Positions 39,379 through 48,639 of a DNA stretch of 64,000 nucleotides are shown one piece after another. The notes under the pieces were generated by a model. It ran no database searches. It worked only from the letters and a program-made list of their open reading frames with translations, and was not told the DNA's origin. Both the position numbers and the translations under genes were made by a program. This stretch comes from Takakia lepidozioides (Eukaryota; Streptophyta; Takakiopsida; Takakiales; Takakiaceae): the NCBI GenBank assembly GCA_030704615.1, contig CM060731.1:40734001-40798000 (forward strand). The letters are read 5' to 3'. The stretch's first letter is position 1, and each line of letters opens with the position of its first letter.

Positions 39379-39735
39379 TTAATAACGTTCATGCAAGCTA
39401 GTGATGGGATCTTTCTGAAACAACACCATGCCCAAAATTGAGATGCTGATCAAACTTTTCGACAAGGCTTGCCCAACAGTGTTTGAGATGAACGTGGTAG
39501 ACACCACTGGAGATTCTGATGGCATCCTGGATGTGTGCTGATCAGCCCAAAACCCAGCCCAAAACCAATGGTGCTCCCTTCGCAATGCTGATTTTAGAGG
39601 CTCATCCAGTGTTGGTTGGCTAAGGCCATAACTCTTTGCTTTCTCGAGCTCCTTTGCCAACAGATCGCCAGAGCAAAACTCCCGCCTTGAGAGAAAACGC
39701 CCGCCTTGAGAGAGAGGACGCGAGAGAGAGGACAT
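39379..39735 (-). CDS. Small protein, possibly mitochondrial, function unknown
   Basis: A single uninterrupted frame of 118 aa with a true ATG. The N-terminus MSSLSRPLSQGGRFLSRREF is rich in Ser, Leu and Arg without acids, as in mitochondrial presequences. A hydrophilic middle (LAKELEKAKSYGLSQ) leads to REHHWFWAGFWADQ and a C-terminal hydrophobic stretch (ALSKSLISISILGMVLFQ) that could cross a membrane. The pattern fits a small inner-membrane subunit, but I do not recognise the family. It sits between the exportin fragment and a transposon block and could be one exon of a longer gene. Confidence 0.5.
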   Translation of the reverse strand: MSSLSRPLSQGGRFLSRREFCSGDLLAKELEKAKSYGLSQPTLDEPLKSALRREHHWFWAGFWADQHTSRMPSESPVVSTTFISNTVGQALSKSLISISILGMVLFQKDPITSLHERY

Positions 39736-39739
39736 GCTG

Positions 39740-40735
39740 CGAATCCCTAAACAGGCTTCATGTCCGGGCAGTTTTACCCGATTATTGAAAATATCAAAAA
39801 CATACTATGCGTATGTAGTAATATACGACGTGTATATTATGATATATGTTCCGTATAATATACCTGGTACCCCAGGCATGTAGCATGGGGTTAGTTACCC
39901 CTTGCCTTTTACTACCCGGGGTATTTCTACCCCGTGCTTTTCAATAGCCCATGCCCTCTTGCCCCTGCCACAGAATCTTTTGGAATAAAACCCCCGGGGT
40001 AATGGAATCTTTCAAGGGGTCGGGGTCCTGTACAAGCTCCGTAAATGTAGCCCTGAATCTCAGCTTTCCAACGAACCCTACCACGCTTCCAGCAGATCAG
40101 CACACCATTCGTTATGAATTTTAGAAGTAATTTCAAGGCAGCTTTCCTGGTGCCGGGCTGCAGCATTCGTGGCCCCCAACTGTTCCAGGGGACCCGTTGG
40201 TGGGACCCGGACGTTTCAATAGGTCAGCGCTACCTGGCAGCCCCGCTGTGGCTGATTGTGTCCCCCAAGGCAGGGGGTGGAAGACGTGGCCCTCCAATTC
40301 CACGGGCCATGCAGAGTGGGGTAGGCATGATTTTGGCGGGAGAGCCACTTATGGCAGGCCCCATCTGACCGAAACCCACGAGGTAAGTAAATGAAAGTAG
40401 AGATTTTCCATCCAAGAAATTCTTCCCTCCTCAAAAGTAAAACTTCGCCACAACCAATGTAATAGGCATGTGGATTCTAGATTTCATCCAATTTGGATGG
40501 GATTTGATGAGCAACAGCAGGTGTACTTCATCCTCCAAAAGTTCACTGAAGAAAGTGACAGTAAGAAAAACGGTTTAGCCACACATAAGAAAAAGACAAA
40601 TTCACCCAACTAAACACAGAGTGTGGCAGTGCGCCCCATGTTATATAGGGTCACATTCCCGGGTCTCATTTGGATGCCAAATTTGGACTTTTGGGTAATG
40701 TGTGTCAGGCCCAAATTTGGGAAATTGGGTTTTGG
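39740..40735. other. No supported gene; GC-rich patch
   Basis: A GC-rich patch at 39900-40380 gives overlapping frames of 60-85 codons on both strands with no domain. It has the texture of transposon sequence, but no termini are seen. Confidence 0.35.
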
Positions 40736-40743
40736 GACTTTAA

Positions 40744-40918
40744 GTATGTAGCCCAGTGGTAATAGGCACATAGCACATACCACCTCGGAAGTGGTTGTGG
40801 GTTCAAACCACCGATTGGTGTCACAAAGGTGTCCATCTTCCTACCAGGAAGGAAATAGCCCTTGGGAGTCAAGGGACACCATAATTTACGCTTGCGGGCG
40901 ACATGTATATATATATGT
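40744..40918 (+). mobile_element. tRNA-derived SINE, family B, copy 1, (TA)n tail
   Basis: The head is GTAGCCCAGTGGTAATAGG (A box) and GTGGGTTCAAACCACC (B box). The body carries AAGGTGTCCATCTTCC, AGGAAGGAAATAGCCCTT and GACACCATAATTTACGC, and the element ends in ATATATATAT. It matches the copies at 44886-45066 and 62741-62908. Confidence 0.85.
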
Positions 40919-40974
40919 TATTAGGGTGGCTTCGCCATAAAAAATTTAAGGAAAACAAAATAAAGGAGACAGGC

Positions 40975-43900
40975 CCTAAAGAATTTTATTGATTAAAAAA
41001 TTTTGAATGTTTACAGTTTTGAACATAAATTGACATCTCAATCTTACTCAAAAAGGCGAAGCTCAAGACCTGGCTCTCGGCCGCTGATACAACAAGAAGC
41101 CATTGTCCTTTTACAAGAACACAAATTGGACTTAGCCAAAATAGCTTCCCTGGAAGACCAACTCTGGCCATCAGCCCTTAGCTTTTGGAAAGCAACAATC
41201 GAAGGATCTACCAGGGGGGAGGGGGGGGGGAGACAGCGATTCTTCTCTCCCCTTCCATTGCAGCCCTGGTTCAAAAAGAGGACACTTGGTTTCAAGGAAG
41301 AGCGCAATTTGTTTCCATCGCAGTTCCAAGAACGGCTGAAACCATGGGTATTGTCAACCTGTATGGTACGTGCCAAAGACTTTTGGAATTAGGGAAACTG
41401 GACACATTATCCCTTCAAACTTACCACGAAGCCAGGCAGAACCTGGAAGCCTATGCTTCAACAAAAATTGAAACTTCAGGCAAGCATTAACTGGGCAACT
41501 AAAGGTGAAAGAATGTCAAAATACTTCTTTGAAAAGGTTCAAGTCCGTAGAAATTCGCAGATAATCTCGGAACTTCGGGACTCTCTGGGCCATCTATCTT
41601 CAAACCCCAAAGAGATGGTTTCAATGGCACACTCCCATTTTGCAGACCTCTTTAAACAGAGAATAGAGACCCCAAGTATTGTGTTTACTAGAGAAACGTG
41701 TCTGCGCACCCAAAGCCCGGGGGAGTCACTCCCTATCACTTGTATAGGGCACGTGAGATAAATGGGTATTTTGTAAGGGGGTATTACTTTTACTTTGGGT
41801 ATTTTTTAGTACCCTATAATTACATAATTTTGTAATATGGTGATTTTTGGCATGCTATTTTAATTATAATTTTTTGTTTCAAACAAATATTAGACACCCT
41901 ATATTAATAATACAATAAAAGAAAAAAAAATTACAAGACAAATGAATTTATTATTTGGTTGAAATAAATTCATTTAAAGCATTCGCATCATCCGCATTCA
42001 AAGTATAAACGTTTTGCACTCTATCGAAAGTCATAGTGACTGAACTAATAATTGAATCTACATCTATCCACTTGTTGTCGGTATGATCATATTTGAATTT
42101 AAATTATCCTCTAGATTTTGAGAAGTAGTTTAATAACACCATAATTGGTGTGGTTGGTCTATTTAGGAGATCAGTAGGTTGTTGCGATATCCCCCACCTG
42201 CTCCCTGCCTTCCTTCTCAATTTTTGAATCCTACCTAGCCACTATTTTTTTGTAGTATTAAGTTTTCCCCTAGGAGCATGTATATATTTTAGGAATTTTT
42301 CATAGATATTTATCTCAACCCTATATTAGTTTTAAGAAAAAATTAAAATCAGTCATTATTTTAGACCCTATATTAACTTAAATTCACTGATCACAATATA
42401 ATGTACCTTTTATTACTTTTAAATGTTTTTTAATTTTTATCTTTTGTGAATAAATTGCACCCTATATTTTTTTGCACGTCGGTTGGAATTTTTTGGAAGT
42501 GACCTCCCCGGGCTGTTGCCGTATTGGCAGGTACCTCAAATATCACCTAGATACGATTCACTCCCAATTGGGGGCAACACCTAGGGCTTGAATGGCTGCA
42601 AGCCGGGGAAGTTACGACGCTCCTTGGTCACCCTTTCGGGATAAACTTGACAGATGACCAAAGAATGGGCGATGTCATTGCTAAGCTCCAAAAAAAGTTG
42701 GTTTACTGGGGTTCCCGCCACTTATCCATCACTGGTAGGTTGCCAACCAAATCTTGTTGGCCAGTATATGGTACTTTGCTTCCGTGTGGAGCCCATCTGC
42801 ACCTCAGAACAAAGAGATCAAAAAAACAATTAGAAACTTCATATGGGGTGCAGACTCATCTGTCAAGAACCCTAGACCGGCAGTCTCATGGGCTCAAATT
42901 TGTCTTCCCAAAAAGAAAGGTGGTCTTGGGATCATTGACCCTGCAACTCAGATATCAGCTCTTTTAGGGAAATGGGTTGTCAGGCTTTTAGGGCCTGGGG
43001 GAGGATGGTGGAAATACCTGGTGTATCAGCACATAGCCAACAGCTCCCCCCTCAAAAACAAAACCTGGGGCCCATCCCTCAGATGGATCACAAATGGTTT
43101 CAAGCACAAGTCACAAGGATCACCTTTATGGAAAGCAATCTGGGAAATCTGGGGCTCTATCAGACCTCATTTACTCAAAGAAGACCCACAAACCTATGAA
43201 GAGGTAATGCGACAGTACCTCTCTCTCAACTCCAACGCTCCTTCAGCCATAGACAGAGCCACTGCTGCAAAATACTCAGCCTGGGATAGATTAAACATTG
43301 CCCAAATCAAAGACATATGGGGAGGGCATGCATTCTTATCCCAAGACCAAATCAATGGTATTGTTGGACCTCAAAGAGGAGCAGCAGGTTATCAACAGAT
43401 ACTTCAGAAGATTCCGAACAACTGGATTCAATCTCTAATGGCTGGCCCATATCAGGCTTACCTCGGTAGTTGGGTAACTTGCTCCAGAAACCTCCAAAAA
43501 GTGATCTACATCACTGCCATTGAAACTAACCACTTTATGGGTATAGTTCTCAATAAAATATAACTTTCAAACTATCTTTCACTGGCCTCATGGACTCCAG
43601 AGCTTATCTCGGGTGGCAATACACACCTGTCAGAATCTGCCAATGGACTTCTCCAGACAAAGACATGAACCCACAAGCTCCCCCAGAGCTATCCCGGCAG
43701 CCTGGCTCTCATCGCACTTATTCCTCTGGGTGGAAGGTGTTCCATTTATGGGGGTAACCATATACCCAAAAGAATGGTCTTGGAATTTCTAAGCCTCCCG
43801 ACCTTCGTTCTTCAATTACTCAGCCAAAGCTGCATACCGCTCCTTATTAAAACCACAACAATTCCATGAGAAATGGGCCTTGAAATGGGCTTGTTATGGA

Positions 43901-44820
43901 CTAAACCAAGCCAAATGGAATCTCATTTGGGCTAACATCTGGAACAAGCAGAGACCTGCTAAAGTCTCTGCATTTTTATGGCAAGTAGCAAACATAGTAC
44001 TTAAAGTTGGAGCCTGGTTGGCCTTCTCAGAAGTGTTGCTTTGTAAATGTTGCTCCTTGGGGATCTCGGAAAGCCTTGAGCACTGTCTTCTTCACTGCAG
44101 TATCCCATTGGCCTCGTCTTTTACAAATCATGCAAATTATTTGGAATCCAGGGTCTCCCTCCATAACTCAAAAACTCCTAAACTATGACAAGACTCGACA
44201 CCAAATATAGAGCCATTGTCCGATTTTTGAGGCTTGGATATCTATCACTCTATGGAACATCTAGAAAACCAGATGTAACTGGTCTCTCAGTAAAGACAAG
44301 ACTTGTCTTTCTGTGTTGCTGGCCACTATCTTTCATGAGGTTCAAATTGAAGGTAGAAAGGCTTGGGCAAAAATGGTTGCAGACATCTGTAGGAAACCAG
44401 ATGTTGAATATCAGAAATTCAGCAAATTTTAAGTGCTCATGGGGGAGAAACGACATCTTATGCTACTGCACTTCGACGGCATGCTGCCAGTGGGCCAGGG
44501 GCCCTCCAATCTCCTCCATGACTCACCAGAGTTCGAAAGAGAAATCAACTGGAAGCACATCAGTGCAAGGCACTCAACGAGGCTCTAAAGCTTTGAGCAT
44601 TAATCCACTCCTCAGCAGCGTCCTCCACATCTCCCTCGTAGACTGCCTCCACGTTGATTTTCTTGATCTTCAAGGTTATGGCTCCGGATGTCTGCCTCAT
44701 AGTGTTGTTTTAATCTCCATTTTCATGCTGCTATTTTATTTCTCTAGCAGGTCCAGGCTGCATTGCTTCACTGCAATCTGTGTATCAGTCGGTCCAGGCT
44801 GTTTGCTTCAAATGTAGAAA
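40975..44820 (+). mobile_element. Decayed L1-type LINE with AT-rich segment in place of the RT core
   Basis: Coding remnants appear in order on the plus strand. At 41080-41370 lies an endonuclease-like start (EAIVLLQEHKLDL) with a frame change at a G run near 41215. At 41450-41740 lies the linker typical of plant L1 (INWATKGERMSKYFFEKVQ, FADLFKQR). At 42630-43560 lies the post-RT region (LQKKLVYWGSRHLSITGRLP, AVSWAQICLPKKKGGLGIID). At 43880-44190 lies the zf-RVT region (WNKQRPAKVSAFLWQVANIV then LEHCLLHCS). The RT catalytic domain is missing and 41757-42480 holds unrelated AT-rich DNA. Several stops and frame changes make it non-functional. 44200-44820 is presumed 3' untranslated region. Confidence 0.85.
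41757..42480. mobile_element. AT-rich segment interrupting the LINE
   Basis: About 720 bases of very low GC lie between LINE segments of normal composition. The motif ACCCTATATTA or a near form recurs near 41812, 41889, 42310, 42363 and 42456, always in the same orientation. No coding frame exists. It may be an insertion of a different, non-coding element with recombination at its ends. Class unknown. Confidence 0.55.
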
Positions 44821-44885
44821 TCGTAATGGTTGCTTCTCTCTAATGGCTCTCAGTAGTAGGTCTCGATCTGATCTAGTATGCAACT

Positions 44886-45066
44886 ATATATATATATATA
44901 TATATGACGTCTCCCAAAGGGAGCGTAACTTATGGTGTCACTTGATCTCGAAGGGCTACTGCCTTCCAGCAGGAAGGTGGACACCTTCATGACACACCAG
45001 ACGATGAACCCACAACCACATCCAACGTGGTATGTGCCCATTACCATTGGGCTACATGTTGGTTGT
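44886..45066 (-). mobile_element. tRNA-derived SINE, family B, copy 2, with 13 bp TSD
   Basis: The element is inverted relative to the 40.7 kb copy. Read on the minus strand it starts with ATGTAGCCCAATGGTAATGG, carries GTGGGTTCATCG and ends in GGGAGACGTC plus an (AT)n run. The 13 bp duplication CTAGTATGCAACT flanks it at 44873-44885 and 45067-45079. This defines both ends and proves insertion by target-primed reverse transcription. Confidence 0.93.
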
Positions 45067-45079
45067 CTAGTATGCAACT

Positions 45080-45429
45080 CTACCACTCCAATTCATGCCC
45101 TGCTTCAGGAACCCACATCTCGTGTGTTCCTGCTCCCCTCTCAACGTAGACCTAGCTGTAGTTTTTAGATCGTAGCATCACCTTTATCATCCATATGGAT
45201 GGCTCTCTCTTCGTTAAAAAAACTCGGGTTTGTCCTTCACCAACTGGTGTGCATGCCTCATGGTCCCACATGGGTTTATTTTTCCCCCACGTTGAATAAA
45301 ATAAATGGGCTTCATCCGTTTTATTTAAAAATAAATAAAATAAAATAAAATATTACTATCTTTTTAAAAAAAGGGACAGTCAAAAAATCATTTAGTAATC
45401 TACAACTACTTTCTAACATTTTATTACGT
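45080..45429. other. No supported gene
   Basis: Short AT-rich sequence with an AAATAAAATAAAATAAAA run near 45327. Nothing else is seen. Confidence 0.4.
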
Positions 45430-45437
45430 GTATATAC

Positions 45438-45971
45438 CAGTGTTGGACTGGTATATATGGGGCCGAGGTAGCTCGGGTAAGGGTATCACAACAGGGTACC
45501 AGACCAGGCAGGTATAAGCAAGTGGCAATACCCAGGGCAGAAACATATTGGGGGCAATATAGGAAAACGCTAATTCGTGGGCTCCTACTAGAGGGGACCA
45601 GCCTTGTATCGCAAGGAACGCAGGTTTGTCGATACCAGTACTCTGTCTTCCGCCGTCGTTTGCACCCTAGGTATCAATACGTGGAGCATTAGGGATTTCA
45701 GCAGCTGAAGTGCGGCATTCAGCTTTATATATTTATTTTAAAAAGAAAAAAGAAAAAACTGTCCAAATTATACCTACCATGGAGAATTTCGACCATAGAG
45801 CTGTATTGATACCAGTATTGATATACCCCCAGTATAAGATTTGAAATTTGTAATACTGATACCATAACATACCAGGCAAAATAAAAACAATGTACAAAAG
45901 TTTAATATCTATTCACCGGCAATTCCAGACACTCGCTGGTATGAAATGTTTATGATATCGGTCCAACACTA
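45438..45971. mobile_element. hAT-type MITE (non-autonomous) with 8 bp TSD
   Basis: The element starts CAGTGTTGGACTGGTAT and ends ATATCGGTCCAACACTA, imperfect inverted repeats of about 17 bases beginning with the hAT-like CAGTG. The 8 bp sequence GTATATAC flanks both ends (45430-45437 and 45972-45979), the duplication length made by hAT transposases. The 534 bp interior has no coding frame. The last base of the right terminus (A for G) breaks the perfect repeat. Confidence 0.85.
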
Positions 45972-46130
45972 GTATATACACATATGCATTTTATGACCAT
46001 GTGTAGTACTAAGACAAAAATGAAAGGCCAATATTCCAGAAAAAAACCCAATTTATTATATTTCATGAATTTCCAGTGACAAAAAAAAACTTGAAATTCA
46101 ATATCTCCCACACTGTAGGTCCAAAAATTT

Positions 46131-46580
46131 GTGAAACCACCTCGATGCACCCCTACTCAGCTTTCTAGGGGTATTAAGAACCGGGCTGAGGCCTTGCGGT
46201 CTGGGAGATCTCAACGTGACAAACAAAACAAAACAAAACAAACTACCTTGCTTGATGATTATACATATGGAGGGGCTAATGTTCCCATTTCCATTCGTCA
46301 ATGCTCGTTTTTCCTCTTTATGCTAATTAAGTTTAGTCCTCGCTCTGTTGTTCGTTCTATTTCATCTTCATGGTCACTCATGGCTGTTGTTCGTTCTATT
46401 TCATCTTCATGGTCACTCATGGCTCATTGTCTCATTGTTACTGTTCGTAGGATCATCCTTCATAGGTCGTTGTGTGTCCAAGCCTTATCGGAGCCTTGGG
46501 GCTTGTAAGGGTTTTAGTTTTTTCCCCTTCAATGATCAATAAAACTCTCAAGGGCTTCCACCCCTTTTCCTTCAAAAATA
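46131..46580 (+). repeat. LINE 3' end with a doubled 39 bp unit
   Basis: The end TTTTTTCCCCTTCAATGATC, AATAAAACTCTCAAGGGCTT and CCACCCC then (AAT)n resembles the termini at 60490-60560 and 61370-61460 (…ATTTTTTCC…CAATAAA…CCAGGGCCT…). Inside, GTTGTTCGTTCTATTTCATC and TTCATGGTCACTCATGGCT form a 39 bp unit repeated twice at about 46347-46425. An (AAAAC)n run is at 46220. Confidence 0.6.
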
Positions 46581-46889
46581 ATAATTATAGTTATAGAAGA
46601 ATAAGAAGACTCCGGCCGAAGCCGGCGTAACTAAGAGCCACTTTGCCTTGCGGCTACTGCACCTTTTTATGGGTGGGCCCTATGTATTATAATTATAATA
46701 TTTTATTTGTCCCCTCTTGAAACAAAAAACAAATTTCATTCACACCACCCTAAGAAATCCATTTCAACAAAAATTTTCCTTTCAATCCCCAACTGAAATT
46801 TTTCCCCTTTTTTACTTATCTTTTTACTTATTTTGGAAATGAAGGAAATCGAGGAGCGCATGCTCACAATTCAAGCCCTCAAGGAGGGG

Positions 46890-47045
46890 GGGGGGGGGCT
46901 AAACCTCCTTTAATACAAGCCATTGGGCACACAAGAGGAAACATCACCCCCAGACAAAACAAACCATACCTTCCGGCAGAGTTGCAGGATTTGAACCCCG
47001 TACCACCAGGGCAACATATGACAGCGCACTATCCCACTGCAATCT
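46890..47045 (-). mobile_element. tRNA-derived SINE, family C
   Basis: On the minus strand, TTGCAGTGGGATAGTGCGC (A-box region) is followed 30 bases on by GGGGTTCAAATCC, an excellent B box. A body ending GCCCAATGGCTTGTATTAAA then leads into a C-rich tail. Head and body differ from families A and B. Only one copy is in the window, so the boundaries are estimates. Confidence 0.65.
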
Positions 47046-47530
47046 TGTTTTTCAATAAAACCAAGCATATTATGATAAAATGGGTTTTATTTGTAACCAA
47101 TTTTTGTGGAACCAATGTGAAGGTCCACATAGCAAAATAGCATATTGAGTCAACAATAATTTGGCTGATGTTGTTTCATATTTTACTTAATCAACACGGT
47201 AAGCATATGTACTTCAGCATAAGAAGCAAGAAGTAGGACCTGAAACTTGTCATGCGAAAGCAAACTGGAGAAGTAGTCCTTGTTGGACAGTATTTAGTGG
47301 ATTTGCTAGTAGAAATTTCAACTCGAAATGCTGAAAAGTGAGTCTTTATAGTAGGAACAGAAAGAAAATCCTAAAATTGCTATTATCGATAGTGTTCAAA
47401 ATTTTGAGGAATCAATCAATCAAGCGCTCTAGAACGCATACCAGCTGCTTGCATATCGCCAAATCTAAAATCCTACACCTTGAAACCCCAAACTGGAAAC
47501 TTTGGTGATTCTTAGTCTTCTGGAATGGAG
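47046..47530. other. No supported gene
   Basis: AT-rich intergenic DNA, the 3' flank of the minus-strand gene that ends at 47540. No repeats or RNA genes are seen. Confidence 0.4.
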
Positions 47531-47539
47531 AGCACTAAT

Positions 47540-48474
47540 CTAGGAACAAAATTGTCCATCAGTTGCAATCTGCGATCTCACTTCCTTGAAGATCTCTGCA
47601 AGCCTATCAGATGAGACAGTGTATTTTTTCTCTTTGGCGGCTGAGCTTGTGATCCGGAGGTTGAAGCCCCCCAACACCATCACATGCCTGAATTCTTCAC
47701 TGAAGCTTGTCTCACACAATTCTCTGTAAACCGCCAGGACATGTGCCTGGATGCCAGTAGTTGCGGCACTGGAGAAAGGGTGACCCATAGCACTCCTCCC
47801 CACCCGGAGCCTAGCAAATTCGCTCCACTCCTTGATGGAGTCGTGGGACCTCGAGGGGTCCTTGATGAAGGTAAAGACATGTGTCTCCACTGCCATAAGG
47901 GACTCTTTCACCTGGATGGCATTTTCCCGTAGAATTTCCAATCCCTCGGTCACAATGCAAATAAACAACTTCGTCGAGTCTTCACGCAATTTGGCAACAT
48001 AATCCGAAAGAACTTTCTCATCATCATCCGGGGAATAATCCGGGGAGTAATCCCACAGGATCCGGAGGGCCTCCACATATACTCCAAAAATTACCTCGTC
48101 CTCCCAATCTAAAACAAAGACAGATCAACACACTCAGTACAGAGTGCATCGATGTTAAAGACCTTAAAACAAAGACATAAAACATGATGAGAACATAGTA
48201 AACTTACTCTTTGCCTTTCCGCGGCTGAATTGGTGCACAAGCAAGCCATCTGCACATAAGGGTCCAATGCTGCAACAACTCGTGCATTCTGAGTAATTTT
48301 CATAGTCGTCCGAAGTTGGGCCATGAATGTGACCTCGAGCACCTTGTATGCTTCAAAACATACCATGGTATTTTGGTGAATTTGTTGCAGATCTGCGTGG
48401 AGTTTCTTCAGCTCCTTCATCTTGAGAACATCACCGATGCTGTTCGAAACGAGGCAAGTCCCACCACATAGCAT
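47540..48474 (-). CDS. Unrecognised two-exon gene, about 275 aa
   Basis: Exon 1 is 48208-48474 (ATG, 89 codons, ending GAAAGGCAAAGA|GTAAGT). Exon 2 ends at 47540. The product is largely helical and charged: MKELKKLHADLQQIHQNTM and MAQLRTTMKITQNARVVAAL in exon 1, then DEKVLSDYVAKLRED, FICIVTEGLEILRENAIQVK, FIKDPSRSHDSIKEWSEFA and ITSSAAKEKKYTVSSDRLAE. No signal peptide, membrane segment or known motif is seen. The obvious acceptor TTTTAG|ATTGGG (48108) is out of phase with exon 1. The next AG, eight bases on (first base 48100), restores the frame. Either that site is used or the gene carries a lesion. SPDYSPDDDE is a small internal duplication. Confidence 0.5.
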
Positions 48475-48639
48475 AGGGTCAGAGATTCGCCGGGACGTTT
48501 GGGATACCCGAAAACCTGTCCGTTTTCTTGGTCAAACAATAAGGAGTCTAAGGACTCTCCCTCTGCGTCTGCCTCATCCTAAGGCTCCACCAGGCTGGCG
48601 ATTTAAAAGTAAAAAAAAATTCTTAAGTTGAAAAATTCG

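Noticed and set aside
44185-44817. 210-codon plus-strand frame
   Set aside because: It lies in the 3' untranslated part of the decayed LINE. No domain is present.
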